The notes under the pieces were generated by a model. That model saw only the letters and a list, made by a program, of their open reading frames with translations, ran no database searches and was not told where the DNA came from. The translations under genes and the position numbers were made by a program. Positions 1 through 6,341 of a stretch of 6,678 nucleotides of DNA are shown here, piece by piece (the first letter of the stretch is position 1; each line of letters opens with the position of its first letter). The stretch is from JACDAN01 sp035711385. Lineage in GTDB: Bacteria > Actinomycetota > Thermoleophilia > Gaiellales > Gaiellaceae. The DNA lies in contig DASTCG010000099.1 of NCBI GenBank assembly GCA_035711385.1, forward strand, positions 1 through 6,678. The letters are read 5' to 3'.

Positions 1-1109
1 AGGAGGGCGTCCCGACTCGACTTCGGCGTCCGGTCGGCGTAGTAGAGGCCCGACTGCCAGCCCGCCAGGTCGGCCTCGTCCCAGACGTGGAAGACGTACA
101 TCCCCTCGACATTGTCCTGGCTGCACGCGAGCTCGAAGGCCCGGCGGTAGTAGTCGGCCTGCGTCGGCTCGGGCACGGCGTCCTTCGCCACCGGCGTGTC
201 CGTGTTCGTGTACGCGGAGAGCTTCCGCTCCGGGATGGTCGACTGGACCCCGAACTCGGTGTACAGGATCGGGAGGTCGCTCCCCTCCTGTGCGGTGCCG
301 TCGAAGGCCTCGCCGAGCAGCCTGACGAGCTTCGGGTAGTCGGCCAGCGAGATCGTCGTTGAGCTCAGATGCGTGACGTCGGGTTGGACCTCCGAGCGTT
401 CGAGGTAGGGGTGGTGGGCGAACACGTCCATGACGGGCTCGTCGCGGCCGCTCTCGCGGTAGTAGGTGCCGAGGTCCTGGATGAACCTCGTGGGCGAGTG
501 TGTGTCCCGGCCGGTCCCCGGCGTGTCGCCTCCGCGGGGGGCGAGCGCGCCGCCGATCACGCGGATGTCCTTCGAGACGCCCTTCAGCGCGTCGTAGCTC
601 TCGGCGAGCAATGCCAGGTAGTCGCGCGCGGCCACGTCCTCGCCGTTGGGACCGAACTGCGGAAGCCAGAAGCGGTTCAGGTTCGGCTCGTTGCCGATGA
701 TGAAGTCCCGGAACTGGGGAAGCTGCCGTGCGAGCGAGGCGGCGTAGGCGGTGAACTCGCGGCGCAGCTGCGGCGTGTTCGGCGTCGTCCGGCTCCCGGG
801 GTTCTGGACGACCAGGAGGGGACGGACGTCGGCGTCCTTCGCCGCGCCGGCGGCGTTCCTCAGCTCCGTCAGCTCCTGCGCCGACGGCTCCGTCCGGCCC
901 GGCTCCCAGAACGAGTTGGTGATGACGGCGTCGAAGCCCGCCTCCGTGGCGTCGCCCATCTTCCTCCGGGCTTCGGCCGGATCGGAATCTCGCATGAAGT
1001 ACTCCCACGCGCCGACGTCGAGGTGCCTGTCGTCGCGCGAGAGTGCGCGGGCGGCGACGACGGCCACCGCGAGGACTGCGAGCAACCCGAGGAGACCCCA
1101 TTTCCACAC
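1..1109 (-). CDS. Membrane-anchored clan GH-A glycoside hydrolase (GH5/GH39-like), C-terminus cut by window edge
   Basis: Probable extracytoplasmic glycosidase; the substrate cannot be read from the sequence. 369 codons are visible. The start is GTG at 1109-1107: an in-frame TAG lies five codons upstream, and the first 22 residues (WGLLGLLAVLAVAVVAA, then Arg) form an uncleaved signal anchor or signal peptide. The rest looks like a retaining (beta/alpha)8 hydrolase of clan GH-A. GNEPN with Glu141 fits the acid/base Asn-Glu pair at the end of strand 4. YTEFG with Glu285 fits the nucleophile at the end of strand 7. FHVWDE near residues 347-352 fits the strand 8 tryptophan. The closing stretch GLYYADRTPKSS is typical of the end of such barrels, so little is probably missing. 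It is divergent from uvrC with 26 bp between starts, and no convincing Shine-Dalgarno precedes it. The fold and catalytic pair are fairly secure; the exact GH family (5, 39 or an unclassified relative) is not. Confidence 0.8.
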   Translation of the reverse strand, partial: MWKWGLLGLLAVLAVAVVAARALSRDDRHLDVGAWEYFMRDSDPAEARRKMGDATEAGFDAVITNSFWEPGRTEPSAQELTELRNAAGAAKDADVRPLLVVQNPGSRTTPNTPQLRREFTAYAASLARQLPQFRDFIIGNEPNLNRFWLPQFGPNGEDVAARDYLALLAESYDALKGVSKDIRVIGGALAPRGGDTPGTGRDTHSPTRFIQDLGTYYRESGRDEPVMDVFAHHPYLERSEVQPDVTHLSSTTISLADYPKLVRLLGEAFDGTAQEGSDLPILYTEFGVQSTIPERKLSAYTNTDTPVAKDAVPEPTQADYYRRAFELACSQDNVEGMYVFHVWDEADLAGWQSGLYYADRTPKSSRDAL

Positions 1110-1128
1110 GGGGGCACGAGGCTACATT
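1101..1128 (+). promoter_or_regulatory. Possible promoter for a leaderless uvrC transcript
   Basis: TTTCCA at 1101-1106 matches TTGACA at 4 of 6 positions. TACATT at 1123-1128 matches TATAAT at 4 of 6, and the spacer is 16 bp. Initiation about 7 bases downstream would fall on or next to the uvrC GTG at 1136. No Shine-Dalgarno lies at normal distance from that GTG (GAGG at 1118-1121 is 14 bases away). Leaderless transcripts are common in actinobacteria. The -35 lies inside the first codons of the divergent hydrolase gene. This is inferred from weak consensus matches only. Confidence 0.3.
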
Positions 1129-1135
1129 GCCTCGC

Positions 1136-2986
1136 GTGGCCACGTCCCTCGAGCCCAAGCTGAAACAGCTCCCGGCGAAGCCGGGCGTCTACCTGTTCCG
1201 TGACGAGCGCGGGAAGATCCTCTACGTCGGCAAGGCGAAGTCGCTGCGGCCGCGCGTGCGCAGCTACTTCCAGCAGAGCGGCGACACGAGGTCGGGCATC
1301 GGCGGGATGATCGGCCGGATCGCCGACGTCGAGGTGATCGTCACCGGGAACGAGGTCGAGGCGCTGCACCTCGAGCAGAACCTCGTGAAACGGCATCGGC
1401 CGCCCTTCAACGTCCGGCTCCGGGACGACAAGTCGTTCCCGTACATCGCCGTGACCGTCGAGGACGACTACCCGCGGGTCATGTTCACGCGGGAGCGTCA
1501 TCGCCGCGGCGTCGTCTACTTCGGCCCCTACGCGAACGCCAAGAAGGTGCGGGAGACGCTCGACGTCCTCAACCGCGTCTTCCGTTTCCGACCGTGCGAG
1601 GGGCCGCAGCCCGGCCGGCACTCGGGCATCCCGTGTCTCGACTTCCATATCGAGCGCTGTTACGCGCCGTGCGTGGGCTACATCTCGAAAGAGGCCTACC
1701 GAGAGGTCGTCGACGGCGTGATCGAGTTCCTGTCGGGCGAGACGCAACCGATCATCTCCGAGCTCGAGCGCCGGATGAAGGAGGCGGCCGAGAACGAGCG
1801 GTTCGAGGAGGCGGCGCGCTTCCGCAACCGGCTCTTCTCGGTGCGGCACCTGGCCGAACGGCAGGCAGCGGACAAGCGGGCCGTCGGAACCGTCGACGTG
1901 CTCGGCCTCGCGATCGAGGGCAACCGGGCGGCGGTGCAGGTGTTCCCGCTCCGCGAAGGGCGGATGATCGACCGGTACGGGTTCCACCTCGAGAACGTCG
2001 AGGACCGCGACCTCGGGACCGTCCTGGAGGCGTTCGTCCTCGAGTACTACGGCTCGGCGCCGTCGATCCCGCCCCAGATCATCGTGCCGCGGGGGGCCGG
2101 GGATACGACTGCGCTCGCGGAGTTCCTCTCCGAGCGACGGGGGTCGCGCGTCGAGGTGCGCGCCGCCGAGCGGGGCGAGAAGAGGAGGCTCCAGGAGCTC
2201 GCCGACCAGAACGCGAGTCTCGCGCTCGAGGCCGACACGGCGAAGGCGGAGCAGTCCCGGCTGCGCCGGATCGAGGCGCTGGAGGAGCTCCGGGAGGTGC
2301 TCAACCTCGAGAGCCTGCCGCTGCGAATCGAGTGCTTCGACGTCTCGAACATCCAGGAGGAGTCGCCGGTGGCGTCGATGGTCGTCTTTCAGGACGGCGT
2401 CTCGAAGAAGGCGCACTACCGGAAGTTCGGGATCCGTTCGACGGACGGTCAGGACGACTACGGGGCGCTGGCCGAGGCGGTCTCACGTCGCTTCGCCCGT
2501 CTCGGGCTCGGGTCCGAGGAGGAGTACGACGAGGGCTTCGCGGCGCCGCCGAACCTCGTGGTGATCGACGGCGGCAAGGGGCAGCTGTCGGCGGCGATCC
2601 AGGCCATGCAGGCCTATGACCTGCCGCGGGTGGCGGTCATCTCGCTGGCCAAGCGGGAGGAGGAGGTCTTCCTTCCGGGCCGTCCGGATCCGATCCGGCT
2701 CGAGCGGCACTCACCCGGTTTGCAGCTGCTCCAGCGTGTTCGGGACGAGGCGCACCGCTTCGCGCTCGGCTTCCACCGGCAGCGGCGCGAGGCGAGAGCA
2801 CGCGAGTCGATCTTCGACACACTGCCCGGCGTGGGGCCGGCGCGGCGGAGGGCGTTGATCCGTCACTTCGGGTCGGCCGAGCAGTTCCTTGCGGCTTCGC
2901 AGGAGGAGCTGGAGGGCGTGCCCGGGATCCCCGCGAAGACGGCGCGCGAGATCTACGCCCAGCTCCATAAGGCCGGGCGGGCCTAG
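1136..2986 (+). CDS. uvrC: UvrC, excinuclease ABC subunit C
   Basis: Nuclease subunit of UvrABC nucleotide excision repair in the cytoplasm; it cuts the damaged strand on both sides of a lesion located by UvrA-UvrB. The product is 616 aa, normal for the family. Domains in order: GIY-YIG nuclease about 13-92 (GVYLF, LYVGKAK, catalytic-type Glu80 in LEQNLVK) for the 3' incision; four cysteines C154, C167, C175 and C179, matching the cluster reported to hold Fe-S in E. coli UvrC; UVR coiled-coil motif about 204-239 for UvrB contact; RNase H-like nuclease about 395-558 with D402 (FDVSN), D478 (VIDGGKGQL) and H540 (EAHRFA) for the 5' incision; and a C-terminal double helix-hairpin-helix about 559-613. 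GTG1136 was chosen because family homology begins just after it (SLEPKLKQLPAKPGVY); the frame opens at 1043, but that would overlap the divergent hydrolase and add Arg-rich non-family sequence. Its TAG stop overlaps the stop of the convergent cupredoxin gene. Confidence 0.97.
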   Translation: MATSLEPKLKQLPAKPGVYLFRDERGKILYVGKAKSLRPRVRSYFQQSGDTRSGIGGMIGRIADVEVIVTGNEVEALHLEQNLVKRHRPPFNVRLRDDKSFPYIAVTVEDDYPRVMFTRERHRRGVVYFGPYANAKKVRETLDVLNRVFRFRPCEGPQPGRHSGIPCLDFHIERCYAPCVGYISKEAYREVVDGVIEFLSGETQPIISELERRMKEAAENERFEEAARFRNRLFSVRHLAERQAADKRAVGTVDVLGLAIEGNRAAVQVFPLREGRMIDRYGFHLENVEDRDLGTVLEAFVLEYYGSAPSIPPQIIVPRGAGDTTALAEFLSERRGSRVEVRAAERGEKRRLQELADQNASLALEADTAKAEQSRLRRIEALEELREVLNLESLPLRIECFDVSNIQEESPVASMVVFQDGVSKKAHYRKFGIRSTDGQDDYGALAEAVSRRFARLGLGSEEEYDEGFAAPPNLVVIDGGKGQLSAAIQAMQAYDLPRVAVISLAKREEEVFLPGRPDPIRLERHSPGLQLLQRVRDEAHRFALGFHRQRREARARESIFDTLPGVGPARRRALIRHFGSAEQFLAASQEELEGVPGIPAKTAREIYAQLHKAGRA

Positions 2987-3657
2987 CGCACTCGCAGGCG
3001 GCCCGGGAGGCGCTTGGCGTCGCTTCCGTAGCGGTAGACGCCCCTCGCGAGCCGCACGCGCCAGGTCACACGGCCGGTGAAGTCGGCGCCCGTCGTCCGG
3101 TTGAGGCCGCGGCCGGAGAGCCGGAAGTTGTGGCGGGCCGAGCGGTCGCGGACGACGATCCGGTAGACGCCGGCCTTGACGGAGCGGGCGCTGAGCGTCG
3201 CCTTGCCCGCCGGCGAGACGGACGCCCGCAACCTCGGTGCCGGCGCCGGTGCGGGCGGAGACGTTGGAGCGGAGACGACGAGGAACGAGCCGTTCATCGT
3301 CTGCCAGTGCGGCTCGCAGGCATACGCGTACCGGGTGTTGTCCCGGAACGTGACCGTGAAGTCCTGCTCTCCGACGAATGCCACCTCGGTTCGGAAGTTG
3401 ACCGAACTGTCCTGGTTGCTCGCGAGATGGAAGTTGTGCAACGTGGACATGTCGCGAACGCGAACCGTGTACGTGCCGGGCTCGAGCTCCGTCACGCGCC
3501 GGCCGTCTGGAAACGCGAGGCCGATCTCGAAGCCGTCGTTCGTCCCGACCGTTGCGATCAGCAGCGTGCCCTGCTGCGCGCCGGCCGTGCCGAAGAACAC
3601 CGCTGCGACTGCGACCGGGCCGGCGATGATGGCGAGCATCCAGCGCACTGAGGACAC
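2983..3657 (-). CDS. Secreted cupredoxin-like protein with a second, copper-ligand-poor domain
   Basis: Probable exported blue-copper-type protein; its electron-transfer partner is unknown. It has 224 aa from GTG 3657. This start (or GTG 3648) puts Arg5 before the hydrophobic core of a signal peptide ending near GTAGA/QQ (27/28). ATG 3639 would leave the n-region without positive charge, and no start has a good Shine-Dalgarno. Domain 1 (about 30-128) has HNFHL with His74 and a ligand block at 112-123 with Cys114, His117 and Met121, the type I copper pattern His...Cys-x2-His-x3-Met. A Pro/Ala linker (130-141) follows. Domain 2 (about 143-224) repeats the signature: VRD-S-x2-HNFRL with His176, then GRVTW and GVYRY. 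Where Cys-x2-His-x-Met is expected it has YGSDAKRLPG, so copper binding there is probably lost. The gene is divergent from the DUF5937-like regulator, with an inverted repeat between them, and convergent with uvrC, sharing the CTAG at 2983-2986. The cupredoxin call is fairly sure; the role is unknown. Confidence 0.82.
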   Translation of the reverse strand: MSSVRWMLAIIAGPVAVAAVFFGTAGAQQGTLLIATVGTNDGFEIGLAFPDGRRVTELEPGTYTVRVRDMSTLHNFHLASNQDSSVNFRTEVAFVGEQDFTVTFRDNTRYAYACEPHWQTMNGSFLVVSAPTSPPAPAPAPRLRASVSPAGKATLSARSVKAGVYRIVVRDRSARHNFRLSGRGLNRTTGADFTGRVTWRVRLARGVYRYGSDAKRLPGRLRVR

Positions 3658-3684
3658 GGTGCTGCCGCGCTGGCATCGAGTCAA

Positions 3685-3702
3685 CTCTTTCGCTAGAAAG
3701 AG
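3685..3702. promoter_or_regulatory. Perfect 7-bp inverted repeat, candidate operator between divergent genes
   Basis: CTCTTTC (3685-3691), a 4-base centre GCTA, then GAAAGAG (3696-3702). It ends six bases before the ATG of the ArsR-type regulator (3709) and lies about 28 bp upstream of the GTG of the divergent cupredoxin gene. It is AT-richer than its surroundings. A weak plus-strand promoter (CTGGCA 3670-3675, 18-bp spacer, TAGAAA 3694-3699) would overlap it. TTGACT on the minus strand (3684-3679) abuts it but lacks a matching -10. Position and symmetry suit autoregulation by a dimeric winged-helix protein. The alternative is an mRNA hairpin covering the purine-rich GAAAGAG just before the regulator start. 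Confidence 0.42.
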
Positions 3703-3708
3703 AATCTG

Positions 3709-4797
3709 ATGGCGATCCGCTTCCGGCTCCCGGCCGAGGCGGTCGAGCGCGTGTCGCACGCGTACTCGCCGCTCCTCGAGGCCGTGCTCAGCCTCCACGT
3801 GCTCGTCGAGCCGAAGCACCACCCGCTGCAGCATCCCTGGGTGCGGCAGGCGCGGTCGCTCCCGGCTGGGCTCAAGCGCGACATCGCGGCGTTCTCGTTC
3901 GCGTACCGCAGGCAGGTTCCCGACCTAGTCGCCCCCTCGCCCGAGCACGAGCTCCGCAGCTTCGAGGACGAGCTCGCGGCGCTGCGGAGCCTCGATGCCG
4001 AGACGGTCGCGCTCGAGTTCACGAGGCCGCTCTACGACACGCAGGGCAGGCGGGACACGTCGATCCTCGAGCAGGTGGGCGTGCGCCGTCACATCACCCG
4101 GGCCGCTCGCTCCTTCCGGTCCGACCCGAAGCTCGCTCGGCTCCTGTGGGAGGACCCGCTCCGACTTCGCGACCGCTTCGCCGACCTCGTGGAGCGCTAC
4201 TGGGAGGCGGCGTTCGCCGACGAGTGGGAGCAGATCGAGCCGCTGCTCGCCGACGCGGTGTCGGACGCCGGCCGCCGTATCGCCGCAGACGGGCTGTATC
4301 CGTTCCTGCGGAGCGTCTCGCTCCAGCTTCGCGTCGAGCCGGAGCAAGAGCAGTTCGGCATCGACGTCCCGCACCCGCACACCGTCGAGGTCACCGAGTC
4401 GCGGCGGCTGCTGCTCGTGCCGAGCGCGTACGTCTGGCCGCACGTCCACGTCAACTGCGACGAGCCGTGGCCCCTCAGCGTGCTCTACTCCGCGCCTTTC
4501 GTCACCGCGGCCGCCCGGCCTTCGCTGCCCTCGGGAGATCTCGTCGGCGTGCTGCGCGCGCTCGGCGATCAGACCCGCCTGCGCGCCCTCAAGCTGATCG
4601 CCGAACGGCCGCGGTCGACGCAGGAGCTCGCCCCGCTGGTCGGGATCTCACAGGCGGGCCTGTCGAAGCACCTGCGGATCCTGGCGGGCGCGGGGGTCGT
4701 CCAGACCCGCCGCGAGGGCTACTACGTGCTTTACAGCCTGGCGCCGGACCGGATCGAGGCCCTGTCCGACGCGGTCCGGAGATTCATGGACGAATGA
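3709..4797 (+). CDS. ArsR-type winged-helix transcriptional regulator with DUF5937-like N-terminal domain
   Basis: Probable DNA-binding regulator of 362 aa, much larger than the classical ArsR/SmtB size of about 100-120 aa. Residues about 1-275 match my memory of the uncharacterised DUF5937 region (YSPLLEAVLSLHVL near the start, then HHPLQHPWVR). The C-terminal winged helix spans about 278-344: LRALGDQTRLRALKLI, then STQELAPLVG, recognition helix SQAGLSKHLRIL (314-325), and wing REGYYVLYSL. The classical ArsR metal motif ELCVCDL is absent. A local cluster H222, H224, H245, H247 and C250 (VPHPH, WPHVHVNC) could hold a metal, but this is inference. ATG 3709 starts right after the purine-rich AAAGAGAAT, a weak ribosome site. 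The inverted repeat just upstream suggests autoregulation and control of the divergent cupredoxin gene. The 3' end overlaps the convergent propeller gene by 14 bp. The winged-helix call is secure; the ligand and targets are unknown. Confidence 0.88.
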   Translation: MAIRFRLPAEAVERVSHAYSPLLEAVLSLHVLVEPKHHPLQHPWVRQARSLPAGLKRDIAAFSFAYRRQVPDLVAPSPEHELRSFEDELAALRSLDAETVALEFTRPLYDTQGRRDTSILEQVGVRRHITRAARSFRSDPKLARLLWEDPLRLRDRFADLVERYWEAAFADEWEQIEPLLADAVSDAGRRIAADGLYPFLRSVSLQLRVEPEQEQFGIDVPHPHTVEVTESRRLLLVPSAYVWPHVHVNCDEPWPLSVLYSAPFVTAAARPSLPSGDLVGVLRALGDQTRLRALKLIAERPRSTQELAPLVGISQAGLSKHLRILAGAGVVQTRREGYYVLYSLAPDRIEALSDAVRRFMDE

Positions 4798-4802
4798 CCG
4801 TG
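4770..4802. terminator. Possible bidirectional stem-loop over two convergent stop codons
   Basis: The upper stem pairs ATTC (4782-4785) with GAAT (4792-4795) around a 6-base loop. After a 5-base bulge at 4777-4781, the lower stem pairs CGGTC (4772-4776) with GACCG (4796-4800). It extends by one G-U and one C-G pair to 4770/4802. Both stop codons, TGA plus at 4795-4797 and TGA minus at 4786-4784, lie within it. No T-tract follows on either strand, so it is not a standard intrinsic terminator. Such hairpins without T-tracts have been proposed as terminators in actinobacteria. Confidence 0.3.
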
Positions 4803-6295
4803 GCGAAGAGCGGCTGATCGAGGCCGCCGCCGGTCGTCGGCGAGGCGAGGGCGAGGACAGAGACGGCACGGCCGCCCGCCCAGGACGTCGAGATGTAGTC
4901 GCCGACCATCGCGCCGCCCGCGTCGGCGATCCAGCCGAGGCGCATCGTCTGCGCGTTCAGGCGGCGTGCCGGTCGCCAGGTCCGCCCGCCGTTCGCGGAG
5001 GAGACGAAGCCGGCGTCGAGGAGCGGTCCCGGGCCGTACGCGTAGTAGGCGATCGCGATCCGGCCGGTGTTGGCCGTGTCGACGCCGAGACCCGGAAGGA
5101 CGTAGTGCGCGCGCGATCCCCGCGGCCGCGTGGGAACGCGGGTGGGCTGCGACCAGGCGACGCCATCCTCCGAGCGCGAGAGCAGCAGGTCGTCGAACGA
5201 GCACGACGGCGAGCGCCCACAGTCCGTCCAGACGACGTAGACGGTGCCGGCGGCGTCGACCTCTGCGCTCGGCAGCGGCAGCGAGCGGAGGCTCGGCGTG
5301 CGCTTGAATCGTGTCGCGGAGATCGTCACCGGAGCGGAGAACGAGCGTCCGCCGTCGGCGGAGCGGACCGACGCCATCCGGTCCTCGTCGAAGTACGGCA
5401 CGATCAGGTCGCCGTCCGGCTGGACGACCGGCTGCGGGCCCGGCGCGCCCTCGCCGACGATCGACCTGCGACCGGCGTTTTCCGGCGCGGCCACCTGCGA
5501 CTCCCACGTGAGGCCGCCGTCCCTCGACGCCTGGAACTCGAGTCGGGCGGAGCGGAAGTCGCTGTAGACGGCGTAGCAGCTGCCGCGGTACGGGCTCGCG
5601 GCGCCGTTGTCGCAGACGATCCACTCCTTGTCGAGGAGCAGGGCCGGCGAGGGCGCCTCCATCACCGTCACGGGCGCGCTCCAGGCGAGGCCGTCCGGCG
5701 AGCGGCTGACGACGACCGCGGAGCTGTCGTTGCGAAACGCGAGCGACGCGATCAGCCAGGAGCCGTGGACCGCGTCGTAGGCGACGACCGGATCGCTCGC
5801 CCTCGGCCAGGGCCCCTTTGGCGACGAGGCGACGGTGAGCGCCGGGAGGCGGCCCGAGCGCCAGGTTCGGCCGGCGTCCCGTGAGGTCGCCCAGCCGATG
5901 TCGACGGCGCCGCCGTCGCGGAAGCGTCCGACCTGGAACGTTGCGACGACGGTCGAGGCCCACGAGAACGAGTCCGGCTCCGCAATCGTGGCGTGCTGGG
6001 CGGGCGCTCGATACGGATCGCGCGCGATCACGCGTGCCACCGTCTCGCAGTCGGAGGCGACCCGGTCGGAGAGGTCGGCGTTGACGAGGTCGCGGCCGCG
6101 CCCGCAGCGCACGGAGTCGCGCCCTCCGCCGTCGACCTTGATCCGGTCGTTGCCGCCGCGCCCGTCGATCCTGTCCGCCGCCCGCCCGCCGCGGAGGAGC
6201 TCGGAGCGCGGCGAGCCCACGATCCGGGCCGCGCCCGCCGCCGTCGTGAAAAGGAGAAGGGCCGCCGCAGTGACCAGGACGACCGGACGGCCCAT
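4784..6295 (-). CDS. Secreted sialidase-like Asp-box beta-propeller protein with N-terminal calcium-binding-type repeats
   Basis: Exported protein of 503 aa with no assignable enzymatic reaction. A signal peptide covers about 1-22 (VVLVTAAALLLFTTAAGA). Residues about 27-86 carry degenerate hemolysin-type Gly/Asp repeats (LLRGG, ADRIDGRGGNDRI, CGRGRDLV, SDRVASDCE), which may bind calcium. The rest has six Asp-box (BNR) motifs of the S-x-D/N-x-G-x-x-W/F type: SRDAGRTW (138-145), SPDGLAW (199-205), SRDGGLTW (257-264), SADGGRSF (312-319), SEDGVAW (375-381) and SANGGRTW (about 434-441). This fits a six-bladed sialidase fold. Cysteine pairs C228/C240 and C359/C365 could form disulfides. I could not identify the full sialidase active site (Arg triad, Tyr/Glu, Asp), so it may be a non-catalytic propeller. 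ATG 6295 is preferred, with a weak GAAG five bases upstream; GTG 6301 two codons earlier is possible. It follows pruA on the same strand by about 46 bp, and its 3' end overlaps the regulator gene. Confidence 0.85.
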   Translation of the reverse strand: MGRPVVLVTAAALLLFTTAAGAARIVGSPRSELLRGGRAADRIDGRGGNDRIKVDGGGRDSVRCGRGRDLVNADLSDRVASDCETVARVIARDPYRAPAQHATIAEPDSFSWASTVVATFQVGRFRDGGAVDIGWATSRDAGRTWRSGRLPALTVASSPKGPWPRASDPVVAYDAVHGSWLIASLAFRNDSSAVVVSRSPDGLAWSAPVTVMEAPSPALLLDKEWIVCDNGAASPYRGSCYAVYSDFRSARLEFQASRDGGLTWESQVAAPENAGRRSIVGEGAPGPQPVVQPDGDLIVPYFDEDRMASVRSADGGRSFSAPVTISATRFKRTPSLRSLPLPSAEVDAAGTVYVVWTDCGRSPSCSFDDLLLSRSEDGVAWSQPTRVPTRPRGSRAHYVLPGLGVDTANTGRIAIAYYAYGPGPLLDAGFVSSANGGRTWRPARRLNAQTMRLGWIADAGGAMVGDYISTSWAGGRAVSVLALASPTTGGGLDQPLFATVIRP

Positions 6296-6341
6296 CGTCA
6301 CTTCAGACGTCCGCTCGAGAGCCCGAGTTGTTGAGGGCCGA

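Noticed and set aside
1043..1135. N-terminal extension of UvrC by 31 codons from GTG 1043
   Set aside because: The added residues are Arg-rich and unlike UvrC, and would overlap the divergent hydrolase by 67 bp. Family homology starts after GTG 1136.
869..2416. 515-codon open frame on the minus strand, antisense to most of uvrC
   Set aside because: It is a by-product of GC-rich codon structure. Its Arg/His/Asp-rich product matches no family, and the plus strand is undoubted uvrC.
2711..3676. 321-codon minus-strand frame across the uvrC 3' end and the cupredoxin gene
   Set aside because: Low-complexity Arg/Pro-rich translation. The adjacent minus frame has signal peptide and copper motifs and is clearly the real one.
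3709..4797. Classical arsenic/zinc-sensing ArsR/SmtB repressor
   Set aside because: The protein is three times the usual length, the ELCVCDL metal motif is missing, and no ars resistance genes are nearby. Only the winged-helix fold is shared.
4146..4817. 223-codon plus-strand frame inside and past the regulator gene
   Set aside because: Arg/Ala-rich shadow; the regulator frame holds the winged helix here.
4731..5963. 410-codon minus-strand frame overlapping the propeller gene
   Set aside because: Arg-rich shadow in another frame; the true frame contains six Asp boxes and a signal peptide.
4784..6295. RTX toxin
   Set aside because: Only a short, degenerate N-terminal repeat block is present, together with a normal Sec-type signal peptide and a propeller. 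There is no toxin domain or type I secretion gene.
6296..6341. Terminator or promoter in the gap between pruA and the propeller gene
   Set aside because: There is only a 4-bp CTCG/CGAG stem at 6314-6327 and no convincing -35/-10 pair. The gap is too short and weak to call either.
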